Shown here: positions 7,361-11,423 of the stretch, in pieces
How positions within the stretch are numbered: position 1 is the first letter of the stretch
Layout of the letters: the number at the start of each line of letters is the position of its first letter
NCBI GenBank assembly: GCA_027604505.1
Contig: JADIIX010000359.1
Location: forward strand, 1-11,423
DNA from: Gonapodya sp. JEL0774
Taxonomy: Eukaryota > Monoblepharomycota > Monoblepharidomycetes > Monoblepharidales > Gonapodyaceae
DNA: 11,423 nucleotides
Reading direction: 5' to 3'
The notes under the pieces: model-generated
The model's database searches: none
Seen by the model: the letters and a program-made list of their open reading frames with translations, nothing else
What the model was told of the DNA's origin: nothing
Position numbers and translations under genes: made by a program

Positions 7361-9841
7361 ATGATTTCAGCATTCTTTATATTCAACGCCAAAGGCGAGG
7401 TCCTCATTTCTAGACTCTTTCGACACGATGTAAAGTGAGAATTGGCACTGAAAAATGCCTTCCGGGAAGCGGACCAACTGACGGCTGGACGTGTCGAGTG
7501 GAGCGCTTGGCGTGGCAACCGGACTCACAGGTTTCCGTCTAACGGAGTACCGACGAGCGCACTACGGGACGGAAGCGTTGCAATAGCAGCTGTCGGCTGT
7601 AAACAGGGCCAGGCTGAATAGCCTCGAAGTTCAAAAGGATGGGACACCGACTTCAGGGATACATTGAATTTTGACTGACAGATGGGGCAAACCTTACGGA
7701 ATTTCTTCCTTTGCTTGGGAAAGTGGTTCATCTCACCACCGTGGAGAGCGAGGGCTTCCGGCCCTCTCTGATTCGCGATCTGCACAATACCAAATGTGAC
7801 TAAACCTGTTCCCACCATCAGACGCTCTGTTGCCGACCTCTTTCGTGTTCACGTAATCGCGGATACTTCATCGAAATCCCCCATCACCACTCTTGGCTCC
7901 ACGAGCTTCTTGCACGTCCGGCACGAAAATCTCTATATCGTGGGCGTGACGCGAGGAAATGCCAATGCTGCTCTTGTGTTTGAATTCCTGTATAGGTGAA
8001 CAGTTGTGGTCAAGAGACAGCATGACTGGTGCACAATAGTGGTGGCGGATGTCGGAAAAGTTCGCAAAAGTGGTGACGGAATTGTGTCACAATCCTCCAT
8101 CGCCTATTGTGTGACCGACTGAGCGAATCGAAGTTCTTTGGTAGTGCTGCTGGTTTATTGTGATGGGTAACCCTTGCTTGACGAAGCTACTCCAGTTTCG
8201 CATGTTGGGTGAACGGGGACGAGAAGACTTGCAACGCGCGGTTGATACGCCTGGGACAACTCGACTTCGTTTACTTCACTCACATCCTCGCCCCCCCACA
8301 GATTTACCACCCTTTGCCGCCAATACTTTGGACTCCTTGACGACTCCACCGTCAAGTCCAACTTTGTCCTCATATACGAGCTCCTCGACGAAATCGTAGA
8401 TTTCGGTTTACCTCAATCCACCGATCATCAAACTTTATCTCTCTACATTACCACAGAAAGCATTCGGAGCGAGCGCGCTATGATGGAAGATGCCAAGCAG
8501 ATCACCCTGCAAGCGACGGGCGCGATTAGTTGGAGGAGACCGGATATCAAATACCGGAAGAACGAGGCTTTTGTGGATGTTATTGAAGGGGTGAACCTGC
8601 TGATGAGTAACAAGGGTGAGTTGTCCAGAGCCAGCATCTTTTGACGGTGCGCTCTTTGATACCAACTGTTTATGGTCATTCACCTTATTTTTTTTATGAT
8701 TTTGCTCTCTTTCGCGTTCTTTAGGCACCATCCTCCGTTCGGACGTCTCTGGCCAGATTCTGATGCGAGCCTACCTCTCCGGCGTCCCCGAATGCAAACT
8801 TGGCATCAACGAGCGTCTCCTCGACAACGATCCCTCTAACACTCCGCGCAAGGCGCCCGGCCCGAGTTCTAGTGGTGTGGAGCTCGACGATGTTCAATTT
8901 CATCAGTGTGTGCGGTTAGGAAGGTTCGACAGTGACAGGACGATCAGTTTCGTACCGCCTGATGGGGAATTTGAGCTGATGCGGTGAGGTTCGCACCGCG
9001 AGCGTGTGCAGATTCAATTGCTGATGATCATCCTCTTGCCGTCTCGTTCATCTGCCAACCACATCTCCACCCAACCGTCGTTCCGTCCACCATTCCGCAG
9101 CTACCGCACCACCGACTCCATTTCTCTCCCCTTCCGCGTCACCCCTCACTTCTCGCAGCCTAGTACCACCACTGCCGAATACCGCGTGCACGTGAGATCA
9201 ATGTTCTCGCCCAAAGTGTTTGCGCAGAATGTTGTCGTCAGAGTTCCTACCCCGACAAGCACTGCGAACGTGAAACTGGTTGTTGGTGGAGGCAAGGCAA
9301 AGTATGTCGGGGCGGATAATTGCGTGGTTTGGAAGTGAGTAGGCCACGGCGGGGGAAGGTTGCGGTGATTTTCCCAAGGGTATTCGTGGCAATTGTAACA
9401 TGCGCGTTCTGACCACAACACCTCTACCACCCTTTTAGGATCGCGCGCTTCCCGGGCGCCACCGATATCGTCCTCACGTTCACGTGCGAGCTCTCGCACA
9501 CCACGGCGGGGAAAGGTGGTAAAGCCTGGTCCCGGCCCCCTATCTCGATGGATTTCCAGGTGCTCATGTACACGGCGAGTGGGTTGTTGGTGAGGTTTTT
9601 AAAGGTGTTTGAGAAGGGGAGCTACGAGAGTATCAAGGTGGGTTGGAATCATAATTTCAGATCCTTCGAATAATCTCGATCGTGTGCCGGAACTGACGAG
9701 ACCATCGCGGTGTTCAACAGTGGGTCCGATACATGACTAAGGCTGCGTCGTACCAGATTCGAGTGAGTCGAGAACACGTTCTTATCGGTGTCTGCCTTTT
9801 AGGCTGTAGCTAACACCAAACTCTTGCATTTTCAGTTCTGA
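7361..9841 (+). CDS. apm4: AP-2 clathrin adaptor complex subunit mu
   Basis: Medium chain of the AP-2 adaptor, which links cargo bearing YxxPhi signals and PI(4,5)P2 to clathrin at the plasma membrane. Exons: 7361-7434, 7822-7995, 8302-8615, 8725-8983, 9101-9334, 9439-9637, 9721-9762, 9836-9841. All phases agree, giving 433 residues, the normal family length. An in-frame TAA directly precedes the ATG. The N-terminal longin-like domain (about 1-140) starts MISAFFIFNAKGEVLISRLF and contains NANAALVFEFLYR and NFVLIYELLDEI. The mu-homology domain follows. Cargo-pocket residues are present: Phe173 and Asp175 (NEAFVDVIE), Trp419 and Arg421 (IKWVRY). Thr155 (QATGAI) matches the kinase-regulated Thr156 of the mammalian protein. 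The LPFRV, KAKY and RPPISMDF motifs and the start favour AP-2 over AP-1 mu. Introns 1 and 2 (387 and 306 nt) are long for this locus, and the last exon encodes only Phe and the stop. Confidence 0.96.
7435..7821 (+). other. Unusually long intron 1 of the AP-2 mu gene (387 nt)
   Basis: The donor is AA|GTGAGA and the acceptor ACCATCAG, with GACTAAAC as a likely branch site. Flanking exons join to give the conserved HDVK-RSVADLF sequence, so no coding exon is missing inside. The intron contains a perfect hairpin GAGGGC-TTCCG-GCCCTC at 7750-7766. No box C/D or H/ACA snoRNA signature was recognised. Confidence 0.85.
7750..7766. repeat. Perfect short inverted repeat in AP-2 mu intron 1
   Basis: GAGGGC-TTCCG-GCCCTC has 6-bp GC-rich arms around a 5-nt loop, about 55 nt upstream of the intron's acceptor. 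It would fold stably in RNA. Its role is unknown, and chance is possible. Confidence 0.4.
7996..8301 (+). other. Unusually long intron 2 of the AP-2 mu gene (306 nt)
   Basis: The donor is TATAG|GTGAAC and the acceptor CCCCCCCACAG. The joined exons read through the conserved VFEFLYR-F...FGLLDDSTVKSNF region in the correct phase. The intron contains a cluster of ATTGTG/CACAAT hexamers between 8032 and 8161. Confidence 0.85.
8032..8161. repeat. Cluster of ATTGTG/CACAAT hexamers in AP-2 mu intron 2
   Basis: Five copies occur in 130 bp: CACAAT at 8032-8037, ATTGTG at 8081-8086, CACAAT at 8088-8093, and ATTGTG at 8106-8111 and 8156-8161. Two of them form ATTGTG-T-CACAAT. CACAATAG (8032-8039) and CTATTGTG (8104-8111) form an 8-bp inverted repeat. 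The ACAAT core is that bound by HMG-box proteins, but binding here is only a suggestion. Confidence 0.4.
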
Positions 9842-10350
9842 GCGGGTTCTTCGAGGGTGCTCCTTGAGATCACCTAGCGTGCTTGCCACATTTGCGATGT
9901 ATTGTCAAAGATATTATCGAATATACCCTGTTCTGTTCTCATTCCAAGCATGGTGCCTCAAAGCTGCCGCTGGTAGAGTTGGATATTGAATAGGCCACAA
10001 CCGAAGGAAGCACACGGAACATGATTCGTTTTGAGCTTTGAAGGATTACTTTTCAATAATCCTACAGAGATGTATTGCAGAAATTACGGGTGACCAGACG
10101 AGATCACTGACGCTAAACTAAAGGGAATACAATGGCATGCGCAATTATTTTTGGTGTTGATTTGATGCCGATTACAGGTTGGTTGTGCAGAAGCGCACTC
10201 GGACACAGGCGCCTTAGGGAGAGCGGAGCTGATTGCAATGCCAATATTTTGCAAATACTTTGGGCCTTTCTTATCCGTCCAGCCACCAAGCAGGGCCTCC
10301 TCCGATTCTCCAAGAGACAGTGTGGAAGCGAGGTCAAACCTGTCACACTT
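9842..10350. other. Intergenic region between convergent genes
   Basis: These 509 bp lie between the AP-2 mu stop and the stop of the minus-strand F-box-like gene, so they should hold both 3' untranslated regions. AT-rich stretches near 9905-9930 and 10047-10065 (TTTTCAATAATCC) may be 3' processing areas. The small open frames across 10113-10394 show no recognisable protein and partly overlap the neighbouring gene. No RNA gene or mobile element is seen. Confidence 0.5.
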
Positions 10351-11346
10351 TCACTCCTCATCCTCCACAGCCGTTTTGCCATTCTCAATCTCACGTGTTC
10401 TGGCCTCCTTCCACTTCTCTATGCAATCGTCAATTGATGGTTCTCCACGGTGAATGTACCGCACGATGTCAGTTGGCCAGCCATGAGGGTGCAATGGCCG
10501 TTCAAGTTCAAGTTCAAAGAATTCTGCACCTTCAATGTTCTTGACAGGTCGCCTTGCAGGGTCCGGTCCAACCCGCCATCCGGGCAATTCATTTCTCTTC
10601 CGGTAAACCTCCGCTGTTCGCTGCTGTTTCCCCTCCCGTCGAGTCCTTTCATACGTTTTTTGAAGTTCAAATGATAGTCCGTCCACATCCCCCGCCTGCC
10701 ACATAACTGCATGAAAGGTCAGAGACTCAGGGTGAAATGGGATGTTGACAGGCTGGGGGTCCACGAGGGGGCGAGGGGCAGTCACTCGGGCAACGTCCAC
10801 GCTTCCATACACAGACAGTGCCAGTCCTTCGGCCGAGTCGATGAAGAAGTGTCCCTGTTTTGTTGGCCTGAGCCGTTTGCGGATCTTGGTCTCGGAGATA
10901 GCGTACAGCGCCTCGAGTCTCTTACTGCGCTCCACCAGGCGCCCACCTGGCATGGAGCAACGCCGGCACCGCTTCGCGACTGCCAAGTAGGGAAGGTAAT
11001 CCCAGCAGTGGAAGCATCGGGGAAGATTGCGCTGGAGCTCGGCTTCGACGTCCGTGATTCCAACCTTCTGTATGATTCTGAGCGAGACCTCGAGAGGCCA
11101 GGCACACACGTGACTGAGCTTCACAGCCGGTGCGAATTGCGGGTTCGAGAAGTAGAAGTCGTGCCAGAAGCGGGATGTAGATGACAATTTTAGGCAGAAG
11201 GCGAGATTTTCGGGAGTACCAGCAGGGCCTATCATTTCAACGATCTTCAAAATCGTCTCCAGTGGAACCGACGGAATGGCCATTGCATTAGCAGCCGAAC
11301 TTAACGATTGCTGGGAGCGTTTGAGACTCTGGTTTGGTCCCGGCAT
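10351..11346 (-). CDS. F-box-like protein with a C-x2-C-x12-C-x2-C putative zinc site
   Basis: Single uninterrupted exon of 331 residues; a stop codon (TGA) lies immediately before the ATG in frame, fixing the start. The N-terminus (about 24-65: IPSVPLETILKIVEMIG, later LSSTSRFWHDFYF) resembles the F-box-like helices common in fungal proteins. Next come Cys111, Cys114, Cys127 and Cys130 (CFHC...CRRC), spaced like a zinc-binding treble. The following segment LYAISETKIRKRLRPTKQ and a downstream WQAGDVDGLSFELQKTYERT stretch recall, weakly, the layout after the zinc finger of XPA-type DNA-repair proteins. The C-terminus is charged (ending EDEE), with a three-unit TTGAAC repeat encoding ELEL. A SCF-adaptor or nucleic-acid role is a hypothesis; the protein is best called an uncharacterised fungal protein. 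Confidence 0.8.
   Translation of the reverse strand: MPGPNQSLKRSQQSLSSAANAMAIPSVPLETILKIVEMIGPAGTPENLAFCLKLSSTSRFWHDFYFSNPQFAPAVKLSHVCAWPLEVSLRIIQKVGITDVEAELQRNLPRCFHCWDYLPYLAVAKRCRRCSMPGGRLVERSKRLEALYAISETKIRKRLRPTKQGHFFIDSAEGLALSVYGSVDVARVTAPRPLVDPQPVNIPFHPESLTFHAVMWQAGDVDGLSFELQKTYERTRREGKQQRTAEVYRKRNELPGWRVGPDPARRPVKNIEGAEFFELELERPLHPHGWPTDIVRYIHRGEPSIDDCIEKWKEARTREIENGKTAVEDEE
10501..10518. repeat. Three tandem hexamers (TTCAAG) in the F-box-like gene
   Basis: TTCAAG-TTCAAG-TTCAAA reads on the coding (minus) strand as codons for Phe-Glu-Leu-Glu-Leu-Glu. It keeps the frame and could vary in copy number between strains without breaking the gene. Confidence 0.5.
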
Positions 11347-11423
11347 TCAATGCGCAGCTGCGGAACGCCGACTGGCACAAGCTATGTGGCAATATCAGAC
11401 AATAAAAGGTCAACTGAAGCGCA
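11347..11423 (-). promoter_or_regulatory. Start of the upstream region of the F-box-like gene
   Basis: Only 77 bp upstream of the ATG are visible. On the minus strand they contain CTTTTATTG about 60 nt before the start, a weak TATA-like stretch. Nothing else is recognisable. Confidence 0.25.

Noticed and set aside
7525-7818. Minus-strand frame with a CPICQ motif inside AP-2 mu intron 1
   Set aside because: Only one Cys pair, no RING or zinc-finger continuation, and it ends inside the intron; probably chance, though it is the only long frame in that intron.
9201-9338. AP-1 mu as the identity of the adaptor gene
   Set aside because: The N-terminus MISAFFIF, the RYRTT and LPFRV motifs, and RPPISMDF match the AP-2 type better than AP-1, which starts with a different pattern and ends differently.
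10711-11184. Plus-strand open frame of 157 codons
   Set aside because: Antisense shadow of the minus-strand F-box-like gene, which has the four-cysteine site and a stop just before its start codon.

Overview
The window comes from an intron-rich filamentous fungus, most likely a basidiomycete of the Agaricomycotina. The evidence is the short introns (mostly 65-117 nt, GTGAGT/GTATGT-type donors, CAG/TAG acceptors, CTGAC/CTAAC-like branch points), the compact spacing of genes on both strands, and the F-box proteins typical of these genomes. No prokaryotic, viral or transposon features, tRNA, rRNA or CRISPR array were seen.

Layout. (1) 1-1696, minus strand: 5' part of a single-pass membrane protein with a long disordered tail; it runs off the left edge and contains a 14-nt microexon. 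(2) 1697-2377: divergent intergenic region. (3) 2378-4817, plus: complete six-exon gene for a membrane-anchored class I alpha-1,2-mannosidase (GH47) of N-glycan trimming. (4) 5042-6644, plus: two-exon F-box protein with a leucine-rich C-terminal region. (5) 6645-7360: intergenic, with a weak minus-strand reading frame at 6870-7175 that may be a gene relic. (6) 7361-9841, plus: complete eight-exon gene for the mu subunit of the AP-2 clathrin adaptor, with two unusually long introns and a 6-nt last exon. (7) 9842-10350: intergenic between convergent genes. (8) 10351-11346, minus: intronless F-box-like protein with a C-x2-C-x12-C-x2-C putative zinc site.

The genes do not form a pathway or cluster. 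Two are conserved secretory/endocytic housekeeping genes (GH47 mannosidase, AP-2 mu) and three are lineage-type or poorly characterised proteins. No new multi-gene system is evident. The points most worth checking are the microexon, the combined F-box-like and zinc-site protein, the substrate-specificity residue of the mannosidase, and the AP-2 mu gene structure. All gene models were made by reading splice sites and family conservation by eye; no searches were run.
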